NCBI GenBank assembly: GCA_015075365.1 | Contig: JABTUN010000004.1 | Location: 1 to 64,000 of the forward strand | Direction: 5' to 3' | DNA from: Verrucomicrobiaceae bacterium | GTDB lineage: Bacteria; Verrucomicrobiota; Verrucomicrobiia; Verrucomicrobiales; Verrucomicrobiaceae | Length of the DNA: 64,000 bases | Shown: positions 32,027 through 40,888 of the stretch, piece after piece | How positions within the stretch are numbered: position 1 is the first letter of the stretch | How the letters are laid out: the number at the start of each line of letters is the position of its first letter | Position numbers and translations under genes: made by a program | Notes under the pieces: model-generated | Seen by the model: the letters and a program-made list of their open reading frames with translations, nothing else | Database searches by the model: none | What the model was told of the DNA's origin: nothing

Positions 32027-33250
32027 TCAGCGCACGGGCAGCTCGGCATCTGCTGGGATGGCCCGCCGCAGGGCGCGGCCGATCTGGCCGGTGAGCCAAA
32101 GGTAATGATCAGAGGGAAGGTTTGGCTCGCTGACGAAGCCCTCTGTGCCTTGTGGCACCCTGGATGTCGTCTTGAAGATGGCGGTGCCTTCGTCGAGCTC
32201 GTCGAACATGGCGACGTAGAGCATCGTGGAGCCGAGCTGGATGCGCTGGCGCGCCTGCTTCCAGAGAAACCGGCCGCCATCACGCGGGATCTGGTCCAGC
32301 TTCGCAGTTTTACCCCGCATCTTCATGAGATTGGCCCAACTGAAGCCGGGAAAGATCACCGGAAGGTAATCTTTACCACGCTCCCGGCACCAGGCGGCGT
32401 CTGCCTCATGCACGGAGGTGATCATGCGCTCCGCTAATCTGGCATCGTAGCGTCCGACGGCCCACGGGCTCAGGATGTCGGCCTTGTGCAGCACTTCATG
32501 GAGCTTCGGATCGGCAACGGCATCGCGGTCAAGGGTGCGCCAGCTCCAGGGAACCCCAGCCATGACGGTGAGTCTGCCGAACTCAGGGTTGTCGTGCAGG
32601 AAGCACAGTAGCGCGTGGCATTCGTCGATCGTGTAGGCGCGGTTGTCGTTGAATCCGATGCCCCAGACGGCGACGACGGGCTTTCCGCTGTGTCGTTGGT
32701 ATGCGGGGCTATCGAGCACGCGTTTTTCCGTGCGCAGGCGCTTCCAGTCCTGCATGACGATGGAGTCGATTTCGCCCGCCTGGAGGCCGCTGAGGTCGTA
32801 CATGACACAAAACGACCTTCCGGCCGCCTCGGCAGCCTTTTGGACGTTTTCGAGCACGCGGTCGCAGTGAGCACGAGTGCACGGATCGCGCAGCGAGGAG
32901 CCAAAACGCTGTAAGAAGACGCCGTCGATCCCATGCTCACGCATCCACTCAAAATGACGGCGCGTGGTCTTCGCGTTTGCGGAGCTAAAAACCTGCGCGG
33001 CCCCGCCATCGGCCAATTTTAGAGGCGTGTCGTGCCGTTCGTCCGCGTCCAGCTCGGAGACATCCGGCCACAGGTCGATGTGGCACTGGCCCGGCTTTTC
33101 AAAGCCATAGTGCCGCCAGCCGAGGCCGGCTCCATCACCTGGAGTGTTGAACCAGCCCTGGTAGCCGCACATCACCGTTCCAACAAGCGAGTCCGCTGCC
33201 GTGCAGCGCAGCACCAGGAACAGCGCGAGGAGGAAAGCAGGTGGTTTCAT
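32027..33250 (-). CDS. secreted GH99/GH71-like hydrolase
   Basis: 407 residues with a signal peptide (MKPPAFLLALFLVLRCTAA). The mature protein begins VGTVMCGYQGWFNTPGDGAGLGWRHYG, the typical opening of GH71/GH99-like proteins of Verrucomicrobia and Bacteroidetes. It continues with YDLSGLQAGEI, GKPVVAVWGIGFND, MAGVPWSWRTL, FPGFSWANLMK and MLYVAMFDELDEGTAIFK, where the FDELDEGTA region holds conserved acidic residues. GH71 and GH99 members cut alpha-1,3-glucan or endo-alpha-mannoside; the specificity here is unknown. It starts just 6 bases from the stop of the upstream flavoprotein gene on the same strand. Confidence 0.75.
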   Translation of the reverse strand: MKPPAFLLALFLVLRCTAADSLVGTVMCGYQGWFNTPGDGAGLGWRHYGFEKPGQCHIDLWPDVSELDADERHDTPLKLADGGAAQVFSSANAKTTRRHFEWMREHGIDGVFLQRFGSSLRDPCTRAHCDRVLENVQKAAEAAGRSFCVMYDLSGLQAGEIDSIVMQDWKRLRTEKRVLDSPAYQRHSGKPVVAVWGIGFNDNRAYTIDECHALLCFLHDNPEFGRLTVMAGVPWSWRTLDRDAVADPKLHEVLHKADILSPWAVGRYDARLAERMITSVHEADAAWCRERGKDYLPVIFPGFSWANLMKMRGKTAKLDQIPRDGGRFLWKQARQRIQLGSTMLYVAMFDELDEGTAIFKTTSRVPQGTEGFVSEPNLPSDHYLWLTGQIGRALRRAIPADAELPVR

Positions 33251-33256
33251 GCGCGG

Positions 33257-34510
33257 TCAGCCGATCTCGATGGGTTTGGCCAGCGCAAATCGTTTCTGGA
33301 TCCACACGAGACCGAAGAAGAACTTCAGCCGCCACCAAGTGGCGAAGGTCATCTCCGGACGGCCGGCGAGCACGCAGTTGATGGCGCAGACCATGCGAAA
33401 GCGGTTGCTGGGCTGGAAAAAGAGCTGCGCGAAGTGCTTTGTGTAAAACTTCTCGATGAACTGCCAGAAGCGGCCCACATGCTTCTTCGTGGACCATTCG
33501 TAGCGCTTCATCGCGAAAGTCATGGTCTTTTGCGCGGCGATGGCGTCGTTCACGACCTGCGCGCCCCTTTGCGCGCTGTGCATGGCGAGCATGACGCCGC
33601 TGGAGAAAATGGGGTCGATGAACCCGGCGGCATCCCCGACGCGCACGACGCGGTCGGAGACGAGCGTGCGGTTCGTGTAGGAGAAGTCGCTGAGCACGTG
33701 GCCCTGCGTGATGGCCTTCGCGTTGGTCATGCGGTCGCGCACGGTCGGCGTGGTGGCCACGGCGTCGTCGAACACGGCCAGCGGCTCCTGTTTCAACGAC
33801 TTGAAGTCCTCCAGGTCGAGCACGAGGCCAATACTGACCTTGTCGTCTTCGAGCGGGATCATCCAAAACCATGAATTCTTCCGCCGCACGATGAGGATGT
33901 CACCTTTCTCCTCGCCATCGGTCATCTGCACGCCGCTGTAGTGGCCGAAGATGGCGATCTTTTTGTGACCGGGGTAGTAATCGCGCAGTTTCTCGCGGTT
34001 GGCGGTGAAGTTGTTCAAGCCGCTGGCATCGATGAGGAAGGCGGCGCGCGCCTCGTGGTCCGTGCCGTCCTTCGTGCGGAATTGGGCCGTGACGTGATCT
34101 CCCTCGACTGCGTGGCTGGTGACGAGCGTCTCCTCGCGCACCTCGGCGCCGAGTTCCTCGGCGTGGCGGAGCAGGATGTTGTCGAACTTGGCGCGCTCGA
34201 CCTGGATGGCCTCTGGGAACTCGGTGAAGGAGCCGCGGGAGAAATTCAGGCGCGTGTGCATCGAGCCGTCGCCCATCCAGAACTGCGCGCCGCGTTTCCG
34301 CATGAAGCCGGCGGCCTGGATCTTGTCCCACACGCCCAGTTCGTCGAAGATGGGGCGGTTGTAGGGCAGCAGCGACTCGCCGATGTGGAAGCGTGGGAAC
34401 TTCTCCTTTTCCAGCACAAGCACCTTGCGGCCGGACTGGCGCAGCGTGCAGGCGGCAGTCGCGCCGGCCGGCCCGCCGCCAATGATGATGACATCCCAGG
34501 AGTTTTGCAT
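33257..34510 (-). CDS. FAD-dependent oxidoreductase of the flavin halogenase-like group
   Basis: 417 residues from the ATG at 34510 (other in-frame starts at 34528 and 34546). FAD site GGGPAGA is in VIIIGGGPAGATAACTL, followed by FPRFHIGESLLP, the sequence seen in PltA/CmlS-like halogenases. A lysine lies in MRKRGAQFWMGDG, where halogenases keep their active-site Lys. A WxWxIP motif is present as WFWMIP, and VRVGDAAGFIDPIFSSGVML completes the FAD domain. This is consistent with a halogenase but also with geranylgeranyl-reductase-like relatives. No flavin reductase or biosynthetic cluster is next to it. Neighbours on the same strand are the GH99-like gene and a DUF1501 gene. Confidence 0.75.
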   Translation of the reverse strand: MQNSWDVIIIGGGPAGATAACTLRQSGRKVLVLEKEKFPRFHIGESLLPYNRPIFDELGVWDKIQAAGFMRKRGAQFWMGDGSMHTRLNFSRGSFTEFPEAIQVERAKFDNILLRHAEELGAEVREETLVTSHAVEGDHVTAQFRTKDGTDHEARAAFLIDASGLNNFTANREKLRDYYPGHKKIAIFGHYSGVQMTDGEEKGDILIVRRKNSWFWMIPLEDDKVSIGLVLDLEDFKSLKQEPLAVFDDAVATTPTVRDRMTNAKAITQGHVLSDFSYTNRTLVSDRVVRVGDAAGFIDPIFSSGVMLAMHSAQRGAQVVNDAIAAQKTMTFAMKRYEWSTKKHVGRFWQFIEKFYTKHFAQLFFQPSNRFRMVCAINCVLAGRPEMTFATWWRLKFFFGLVWIQKRFALAKPIEIG

Positions 34511-34564
34511 GCGTGAATGAGGTGCCATTTCCCGCGCGAGTCGCAAGGAGAAGGCGCTGCCAGT

Positions 34565-36010
34565 TTACGCGCGGATTTTGGTGTATGGATTCCCCTCATT
34601 CATGTCGATGCGCTCCGGGCGGCCTTTGTGGGTGTAAACGAGGCGTGTGTGGTCGATGCCCATCAAATATAGGATCGTGGCGTGGAAATCGTGGACGTGG
34701 ATTTTGTCCTCGGCGGCGCGGAGACCGAGATCATCGGTGCTGCCGATGGTGGTGCCGGCTTTGATGCCGCCGCCGGCCATCCACATGGTGAAACCGGTCG
34801 GATTGTGGTCACGGCCGTCGCCTTTTTCGCTCATCGGCGTGCGGCCAAACTCGCCGCCCCAGATGACGAGCGTCTCGTCGAGCAGGCCGCGGGATTTGAG
34901 GTCGCGCAGCAGGCCGGCGACGGGCTTGTCCTGCTCGCCGCAGTATTTCGTGTGGTTGGCCTCGATCTTGTCGTGCGCGTCCCACTTGCTGCCGCTGCCG
35001 TGGTAGAGCTGCACAAAGCGCACGCCGCGCTCGACGAGGCGGCGGGCGAGCAGGCAGTTGCGGCCCATGACCTCGGTCTTCGGGTCGTCGATGCCGTAGA
35101 GTTTTTTGATGGCCTCGGACTCGCCTTTGAGATCGACGGCCTCCGGTGCCTCCGCCTGCATGCGAAAGGCCAGCTCGTAGGCGCGGATGCGTGCGTCGAG
35201 CTCCGTGTTGTCGGCGCGGCCGGCTCCGAAATCGCGGTTGAGCTTGTTGAGGAAGCCGAGCTTGCCCCTCTGGCGCGCCTCGCTGATGCCTTTGGGGGTG
35301 GCAAGGTTCGCGATGGGAGTGACGCCGCCCTCGAATTCGACGCCCTGATACGTCGCGGGCATGAAACCCGCGCCCCAGTTGCGCACGCCGTTCACGACCT
35401 GTGTCTCGGTGTCCTTGATGACGACAAAGGCGGGCAGGTTGCTGTTTTCGGTGCCCAGGCCGTAGTTCACCCATGCGCCGAGCGACGGGCGGCCGCCGAA
35501 GATGCTGCCGGTGTTCATCTGGCAGACGCCGCCGGCGTGGTTGATGCCATCAGACACGCAGGAGCGCACGACACAGAGCTCATCGGCCATCTGCGCGGTG
35601 TGCGGCAGCCAGTCGGAGATCCACAGGCCGCTTTCACCGTGCTGTTTCCACTCGCGCTGATCCGCGAGCAGCGGCGCGCGGCTCTCGCCCATGGCGGTGA
35701 TGACGGTGCCAAAGCTGGCCGGAAGCTGCTGGCCGGCGAGTTTTCGCAGCAGCGGCTTCGGATCAAAGAGGTCGATGTGGCTCGGGCCGCCCTCCATGAA
35801 CAGGAAGATGACGCTTTTGGCCTTCCCGGCCTTGTGCGCCAGCTTCGCGGCCTGCGGGATGCCTGGTTTGCCGCCTGTGTCGCCGAGCGCGGCCATCAGC
35901 GGGGACTCGCCCATGAGCGCGGAGAGCGCCAGCGCGCCAAATCCAGCGCCGCCGCGGCGCAGGATGTCGCGGCGGGTGGTGAGGACTTCGTGATGGGGGA
36001 TGGGCGGCAT
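34565..36010 (-). CDS. DUF1501 (sulfatase-like fold) secreted protein
   Basis: 481 residues with a Tat-like signal (TTRRDILRRGGAGFGALAL). DUF1501 signatures: FLFMEGGPSHIDLFDPKP, ELCVVRSCVSDGINHAGG, QMNTGSIFGGRPSLGAWVNY, RFVQLYHGSGSKWDAHD, and IWGGEFGRTPMSEKGDGRDHNP. This version is the form normally paired with planctomycetal cytochrome/DUF1553 proteins, but its neighbours are a flavoprotein and a methyltransferase. It stops 54 bases before the flavoprotein start, so both may be co-transcribed with the GH99-like gene. Confidence 0.85.
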   Translation of the reverse strand: MPPIPHHEVLTTRRDILRRGGAGFGALALSALMGESPLMAALGDTGGKPGIPQAAKLAHKAGKAKSVIFLFMEGGPSHIDLFDPKPLLRKLAGQQLPASFGTVITAMGESRAPLLADQREWKQHGESGLWISDWLPHTAQMADELCVVRSCVSDGINHAGGVCQMNTGSIFGGRPSLGAWVNYGLGTENSNLPAFVVIKDTETQVVNGVRNWGAGFMPATYQGVEFEGGVTPIANLATPKGISEARQRGKLGFLNKLNRDFGAGRADNTELDARIRAYELAFRMQAEAPEAVDLKGESEAIKKLYGIDDPKTEVMGRNCLLARRLVERGVRFVQLYHGSGSKWDAHDKIEANHTKYCGEQDKPVAGLLRDLKSRGLLDETLVIWGGEFGRTPMSEKGDGRDHNPTGFTMWMAGGGIKAGTTIGSTDDLGLRAAEDKIHVHDFHATILYLMGIDHTRLVYTHKGRPERIDMNEGNPYTKIRA

Positions 36011-36073
36011 GTGAGGTCAGATTTTTCGAGACGTGCTAGGCCGTCTGCGGGCGGGATTTGGACAGAAAAACGA

Positions 36074-36763
36074 TCACGGGGCTTTCCAGGTGTCATCTTT
36101 GCCAAAAAACATCAGATGCTGCCACGGCAGTCCGTCGAACTCACGGGCCAGTTTGAAGCCATTGGCGTTCATCTCCTTGTGGATCTGCTCCTTGCTCATC
36201 TTGTGCTCCGGCTTGATCGGCACGGTGTCGTCCTCGGCACGGAATTCGACGAGTGCCAGCACGCCGTCCTTTTTCAAGGCGGCGCGCATCGCGGCGAGCA
36301 TCTGGACCGGGTGGGAGAATTCGTGGTACACGTCCACGAGCAGGATCATGTCGCAGGAGTTGGCGGGGAGCCTCGGATCGTGGAAGCGGCCGTTGATGGG
36401 CTCGACGTTTTTGACGCCCTTGCGCTCCAGATTCGCGCGCAGCATCTCGATCATCTCCGGCTGCACATCGACGGCGTAGATTTTGCCCTTTTCACCCACG
36501 GCGGCAGCCAGCGGCAGGGTATGAAAGCCGTTGCCGCATCCCATGTCGCAGATGGTCATGCCGGGTTTCACGTCCAGCTGCCTGCGCATGAGCGTGGGGG
36601 ACTCCTCCTGCTCCCGCACGCGGCGCATCAGCCACTCCGCGCCCTTCCAGTGCATGGTCATGGCGATCTGGCGGCCCAGATACTCGGTAAGGCCGGGCGG
36701 GGCCTCTTCCGCGCGGGCAGCGAGGCAGGACAAGAGCAGGAGGCAGGGCAGGAGGCGCGTCAT
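36074..36763 (-). CDS. class I methyltransferase with an export signal
   Basis: 229 residues using the ATG at 36763. This start places MTRLLPCLLLLSCLAARA, a convincing cleavable signal peptide, in front; a much longer open frame upstream is antisense to the next gene and is not used. Then come SAM-binding motif I in ICDMGCGNGFHTLPLA, an acidic residue in IYAVDVQPEM, DMILLVDVYHEFSHP and LKKDGVLALVEFRAE. The family is UbiE/Methyltransf_11-like. Export is odd because SAM is cytoplasmic; the leader may instead be a membrane anchor. The gene is divergent from the next one across about 130 bases holding both promoters. Confidence 0.75.
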   Translation of the reverse strand: MTRLLPCLLLLSCLAARAEEAPPGLTEYLGRQIAMTMHWKGAEWLMRRVREQEESPTLMRRQLDVKPGMTICDMGCGNGFHTLPLAAAVGEKGKIYAVDVQPEMIEMLRANLERKGVKNVEPINGRFHDPRLPANSCDMILLVDVYHEFSHPVQMLAAMRAALKKDGVLALVEFRAEDDTVPIKPEHKMSKEQIHKEMNANGFKLAREFDGLPWQHLMFFGKDDTWKAP

Positions 36764-36893
36764 GACACTTGATTTTACGCTTGGAGGGGCGCTCCTGTCG
36801 CGAACTTTGGCATTCGAGGGTGTTTTGATCCTCCGAATGACTTTTCCAGACCTGCCGCTGGAAATCCTGGACCACCCCCGTATCATCGGTCGC

Positions 36894-37763
36894 ATGAATC
36901 CCGGCCCCCAAGCCCGAAACCTGATTGTCGCCGCCCTTGCCACCATCCTGGTGGCCTGGACGCTGTCCGGCCAGGAGGCGCCGCCCACGCCGCCGCCGCC
37001 TGGTGGGAGGGCCCCCATCCCGGAGGATGTGCTGGGTGATGAGCATGTGCGGGAGGAGTTTGGCGTGAACGAGTTCACCACGCCCTCGATCCGTAAACTT
37101 TTCGACATGCTCAACAAGGTGGGGAAGCTCAAGTACGACGAGCTGAAGCGCCCCTTCACGGACAAGACGCCTGCGGACCGCGTGATCGTCTCCCTCGGCC
37201 TCGGCACGCTCATCGCGGACGGTTTCCTCATCGTGCAGACGGAGAAGGTGGACGAGATGGAGTTCGTGGGCCGCGCGATGATCAAATACGGCAAGGCACT
37301 CGGAGCCGGCGGCCGCATGAACAAGCACACGCAGAGCCTCTTTGAGCACAGCTTGCGTGGCGAGTGGGATGATCTGAAAGAGGAACTGGCCCGTACGCAG
37401 GCGGACGTGGAGGCGGAGATGGTCATGCTGCGGGATGTGGACATCGCCCACCTGATCAGCCTCGGCGGCTGGCTGCGCGCCCTGGAAATCTCAACCAAGG
37501 CCATCGCCATGGATTACTCCGAGGAGAAGACCCGCCAGCTCACCCGGCGGGACATCGTCGAATACTACCTCAGCAGCATGGACAGCCTGCATCCGTCCCT
37601 TTTGAAGAATCAAAACCTTGTCGATCTGCGCAAGGGCATCGAGCAGATGATGCCCATGGTGGACGCGCCTGAGGGCAAGGCCCTCACCCAGGAAGAAATC
37701 GGCAAACTCAGCGCCAAGGCCTCCGAACTGGCCCGCATCATCACCGACAAGATGAAGGGCTGA
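36894..37763 (+). CDS. secreted helical protein of unknown function
   Basis: 289 residues from the ATG at 36894, with a hydrophobic leader (NLIVAALATILVAWTLSG) followed by a Pro-rich linker (APPTPPPPGGRAPIP). An alternative ATG lies at 36838. The mature part is mostly helical and charged (for example FGVNEFTTPSIRKLFDMLNK and MVMLRDVDIAHLISLGGWLR) with no catalytic motif that I know. It is followed 25 bases later by another small protein on the same strand, so the two are likely co-expressed. Confidence 0.65.
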   Translation: MNPGPQARNLIVAALATILVAWTLSGQEAPPTPPPPGGRAPIPEDVLGDEHVREEFGVNEFTTPSIRKLFDMLNKVGKLKYDELKRPFTDKTPADRVIVSLGLGTLIADGFLIVQTEKVDEMEFVGRAMIKYGKALGAGGRMNKHTQSLFEHSLRGEWDDLKEELARTQADVEAEMVMLRDVDIAHLISLGGWLRALEISTKAIAMDYSEEKTRQLTRRDIVEYYLSSMDSLHPSLLKNQNLVDLRKGIEQMMPMVDAPEGKALTQEEIGKLSAKASELARIITDKMKG

Positions 37764-37788
37764 TCCCGGCCCGCATCCCGCATCCCTC

Positions 37789-38289
37789 ATGTCCAGCCTC
37801 ACCCCCGAACAACGTCAGCAAATCGCCGCATGGGCTGCCGATGGAGCCAATTTGAACCAGATCCAGGACCGGCTCCGTGCTGACTTTGGCATCACCCTCA
37901 CCTACATGGAGGTGCGCCTGCTCCTTCTGGAACTTGGCGTCAAGCTGCAGGACAAGCCGCGTGAGAAGCCGCCCGAGGAGGACAAGAAGCCCGAGCCTCC
38001 TCCGCCCTCCCCCGAGTCCGGCGAGTTTCAGGACAGCGAGTTCGAGCAACCGGCGGCCGGGGACGCTCCTGCGGGTGAACTCAAGGTCACCGTGGACGAA
38101 ATCCCGCTCGCGGGCGCGCTCATCAGCGGCAAGGCCACTTTCAGTGATGGGAACACGGTGGTGTGGTTCATGGACCAGATGGGCCGTTTCGGCATGCGCG
38201 GACCTGCTCCGGGCTACCAGCCTCCCCAAGCCGACATTCCGGCCTTCCAGCGCGAGCTCGACACCCTGCTCAGCGTGCGCGGCTTCTAG
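37789..38289 (+). CDS. small two-domain hypothetical with HTH-like N terminus
   Basis: 166 residues. The first 50 (TPEQRQQIAAWAADGANLNQ, then LRADFGITLTYMEVRLLLLE) look like a helix-turn-helix or small helical domain. A Pro/Glu/Lys-rich linker (about 57-80) joins it to a compact beta-rich domain (LKVTVDEIPLAGALISGKAT, then GNTVVWFMDQMGRFGMRG). No signal peptide is seen. I recognise the arrangement as common in Verrucomicrobiota but with no assigned function; DNA binding is only a guess. It ends 35 bases before trpG. Confidence 0.65.
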   Translation: MSSLTPEQRQQIAAWAADGANLNQIQDRLRADFGITLTYMEVRLLLLELGVKLQDKPREKPPEEDKKPEPPPPSPESGEFQDSEFEQPAAGDAPAGELKVTVDEIPLAGALISGKATFSDGNTVVWFMDQMGRFGMRGPAPGYQPPQADIPAFQRELDTLLSVRGF

Positions 38290-38324
38290 GAAACCTGAAC
38301 CCCTGACTTTGGCACGCCGGCACC

Positions 38325-38894
38325 ATGCTGCTCATCATCGACAACTACGACTCCTTCACCTATAACCTCGTCCAGTATTTCGGCGAGATGGGTGCGGTCA
38401 TGGAGATCCGCCGTAATGACCAGGTTACGCTGGAGGAAATTGCCAAACTCAGGCCGGACCATATTTGCATCTCACCCGGTCCCTGCACGCCGAAGGAGGC
38501 GGGCATCAGTTGCTCGGTGATCGAGCGCTTTGGCAGAAGCACGCCCCTGCTCGGCGTCTGCCTCGGCCACCAGGCCATCGGGCATGTTTTCGGCGGGGAG
38601 GTCGTGCGCGCGGGCCGCTTGATGCATGGCAAGACCTCCATGATCCATCACAACGGCACGTCCGTCTTCAAAGGCATGCCGGAACCCTTCGAGGCCACCC
38701 GCTACCACTCCCTGCTCGTCAGACGCGCCACCCTGCCTGACTGCCTCGAAATCACCGCCACCTGCGCGGATGATGATTCGGAGATCATGGGCCTGCGCCA
38801 CAAGGAACTGCCCGTCCACGGTGTGCAGTTCCACCCGGAGTCGATCCTGACACAGGACGGCAGGAAGCTGCTGCGCAACTTCCTGGACATGTGA
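38325..38894 (+). CDS. trpG: anthranilate / aminodeoxychorismate synthase glutamine amidotransferase
   Basis: 189 residues, a complete class I amidotransferase: LLIIDNYDSFTYNLVQYF opening, oxyanion region ISPGPCTP, nucleophile Cys79 in GVCLGHQAIGHVFGG, and catalytic His170 and Glu172 in VQFHPESILT. It supplies ammonia to TrpE or PabB, giving anthranilate or 4-amino-4-deoxychorismate. No synthase large subunit is in the window, so it may serve both (TrpG/PabA dual use). It is convergent with the glycogen synthase gene, 12 bases apart. Confidence 0.92.
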   Translation: MLLIIDNYDSFTYNLVQYFGEMGAVMEIRRNDQVTLEEIAKLRPDHICISPGPCTPKEAGISCSVIERFGRSTPLLGVCLGHQAIGHVFGGEVVRAGRLMHGKTSMIHHNGTSVFKGMPEPFEATRYHSLLVRRATLPDCLEITATCADDDSEIMGLRHKELPVHGVQFHPESILTQDGRKLLRNFLDM

Positions 38895-38906
38895 GACACC
38901 CGCGCC

Positions 38907-40109
38907 TCAGCCAGCCAGCGTCTTGTAGAGCGCCATCGTCTTCCGCGCGATCGACTTCCAACTGAAATGCTCGACAGCGCGTTTGCGGCCTGCGGCGGCC
39001 ATGGCCTTGCGTTTTGGCTCGTCGCGCATGAGCGCGTTGATGCCGTCCGCGAGGTCGCGGGCGTATGTTTCCGGATGCAGGGCTTCGAAGGGGCTCTCGG
39101 TCTGCTGCTCCAGCGGGATGAGCAGGCCGGTTTCGCCGTGAACGACGACTTCTTTGATGCCGCCGACGGCGCTGGCCACGACGGCCGTTTCGCAGGCCAT
39201 GGCCTCGAGGTTGATGATGCCGAAGGGCTCGTAGATCGACGGGCAGCAGAAAACGTCGGCGTGAGAGTACATCGCGATCTTTTCCGGCACGGGCAGCATG
39301 GCCTGGATCCACACCACGCCGGGCCTTTTCGCGCTGACAGCGGCCACGGCGGCCTCCATCTCGGCTTTGATCTCCGGTGTGTCCGGTGCGCCGGCGCAGA
39401 GCACGACCTGGAAACCGGGATCGAGGTGCTCGATCGCGCGCACGAGGTGGATGATGCCTTTTTGCCGCGTGATGCGGCCGACGAAGAGCACATAGGGCTT
39501 CGCGGGATCGACGCCGTGCTTCTGCAGCACCTCCGGCGCGTCCACTCGCTGGTATTCGTCTAGATCGATGCCGTTGTGGATGACGTGGATCTTGTGATGA
39601 TCGAGATCAAAAAGGCGCAGCAGGTCCACTTTCGTCTCCTCGCTCACGGCAATGACTGCATCGGCCATTTTCAGCGCGGTGGCCTCCAGCCAGACGGTGA
39701 AGTCGTAGCCGCCGCCGAGTTGCTCGCGCTTCCAGGGGCGCAGCGGCTCCAGCGAGTGCACGGTGAGCACCATGGGCACGCCGTAGTTCAGTTTCGCCAA
39801 AATGCCGCCGAAGTGCGAATACCAGGTGTGCAGATGCACGAGAGAGGCGTCGATGTTCTTCGTGTTGAAATCGAGACAGCGCTGCAACGCGCCGAAAACG
39901 GACTTGAGGTGCGCCGGAGCCGTCCAATCGGCCGTGTCGAGCTGCGTGCCCATGACGCGGAGATTCGGCTGCGTGTCGTCTTGATCGCCAAAACAGCGCA
40001 CTTCGACCTCCATGAGCTTCGCGAGCTCCTTGGAGAGGTATTCCACATGCACACCGGCGCCGCCGTAAATGTGCGGCGGGTATTCGTTGGTCAAAAAGAG
40101 CGCTTTCAT
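38907..40109 (-). CDS. glgA: GT4 glycogen synthase, actinobacterial GlgA type
   Basis: 400 residues, about the length of the Corynebacterium-type GlgA/GlgM family (TIGR02149-like) rather than the 480-residue GT5 enzymes. Signatures: MKALFLTNEYPPHIYGGAGVHV (donor-binding KxGG equivalent), LVHLHTWYSHFGGILAK, VLTVHSLEPLRPWKREQLGGGY, FVGRITRQKGIIHLVRA, and CCPSIYEPFGIINLEAMAC (GT4 E-x7-E). It should add glucose from ADP-glucose to alpha-1,4-glucan or make maltose 1-phosphate. No other glycogen gene is nearby. Confidence 0.85.
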   Translation of the reverse strand: MKALFLTNEYPPHIYGGAGVHVEYLSKELAKLMEVEVRCFGDQDDTQPNLRVMGTQLDTADWTAPAHLKSVFGALQRCLDFNTKNIDASLVHLHTWYSHFGGILAKLNYGVPMVLTVHSLEPLRPWKREQLGGGYDFTVWLEATALKMADAVIAVSEETKVDLLRLFDLDHHKIHVIHNGIDLDEYQRVDAPEVLQKHGVDPAKPYVLFVGRITRQKGIIHLVRAIEHLDPGFQVVLCAGAPDTPEIKAEMEAAVAAVSAKRPGVVWIQAMLPVPEKIAMYSHADVFCCPSIYEPFGIINLEAMACETAVVASAVGGIKEVVVHGETGLLIPLEQQTESPFEALHPETYARDLADGINALMRDEPKRKAMAAAGRKRAVEHFSWKSIARKTMALYKTLAG

Positions 40110-40160
40110 CGAGAAGAAACGCAGGATGTGGCGAGCGTCAGCGCTTTGCCAAACGAGGAA

Positions 40161-40820
40161 TCAGACTTTCACAAGAATATCCCTCAATGCGGCCATGTTG
40201 GCCGCTTCATCGAAGATGGCGCGCACGGGAATCTCAAAGCCGGGGACGACATCGCTGCTCAGCAGGCCTTCGGTCTGGCGTGTGGTGGGTGCATAGGCCT
40301 CGCCGGAAAGCCGGTAGAGCTCCACGGTCTCCGCCACGGTGTCGATGATCCAGTATTCGCCCACGCCATGCAGCGCGTAGTCTTGGAACTTGATGCCGCG
40401 GTCCCTTTTTTCCGTGGAGGGAGAGATCACCTCGGCGATGAGATCCGGAATAGGAAAGCGCAGCGTGTCCGGGCCAGTGAGCGCCGCCTTGGCGATGCCG
40501 AAAAACAACACATCCGGCTCGTAATCATTGCGTGGAAAGCTGGTCATCGCCTTCTCGTGCCGCACGAGGCCGAGCTTTTTCACACGGGCATAGGCATCAA
40601 GCAGGCCAAAAAGAAACTGGCTGGCGACCAGATGCCGGTTCAGCGCGGGCGAATGCATGATGACCTCTCCCTGAATGAACTCCCACTTGTGCTCGGGCGT
40701 GATGTCCGCATAAAACTTCTGGCGCAGCTTCTGCTCGTCTTCAAAGGCGCGCAGACCCGCCTGAATGAGTTCAGGCAGCGCCGGGGATTGCAGCATGCTT
40801 TCGAGAATGGCGGACTTCAT
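40161..40820 (-). CDS. Uma2-family putative endonuclease (DUF820)
   Basis: 219 residues from the ATG at 40820. The longer open frame would overlap the divergent DUF1501 gene start. The PD-(D/E)XK-like core of Uma2 proteins is present: KWEFIQGEVIMHSPALNRH, the Asp in NDYEPDVLFFG, and LIAEVISPSTEKRDRGIKF with Glu and Lys. Uma2 genes are highly multiplied in Planctomycetes, Cyanobacteria and Verrucomicrobia, and their role is unknown. It stands alone between glgA and a DUF1501 gene. Confidence 0.82.
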   Translation of the reverse strand: MKSAILESMLQSPALPELIQAGLRAFEDEQKLRQKFYADITPEHKWEFIQGEVIMHSPALNRHLVASQFLFGLLDAYARVKKLGLVRHEKAMTSFPRNDYEPDVLFFGIAKAALTGPDTLRFPIPDLIAEVISPSTEKRDRGIKFQDYALHGVGEYWIIDTVAETVELYRLSGEAYAPTTRQTEGLLSSDVVPGFEIPVRAIFDEAANMAALRDILVKV

Positions 40821-40888
40821 GTAGGGGATTGTACCGGACAGGTCGCCGAAGTAAAGTTTTCCCTCCGGCCCGCGTATAGTCGCCACCC

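Noticed and set aside
34682..36772. 696-residue plus-strand frame opposite DUF1501 and the methyltransferase
   Set aside because: Composed mainly of Ala/Val/His-rich antisense sequence and crosses two real genes.
36764..37510. Long N-terminal extension of the minus-strand methyltransferase frame
   Set aside because: It would run antisense through the secreted helical protein gene and hide an obvious signal peptide at 36763.
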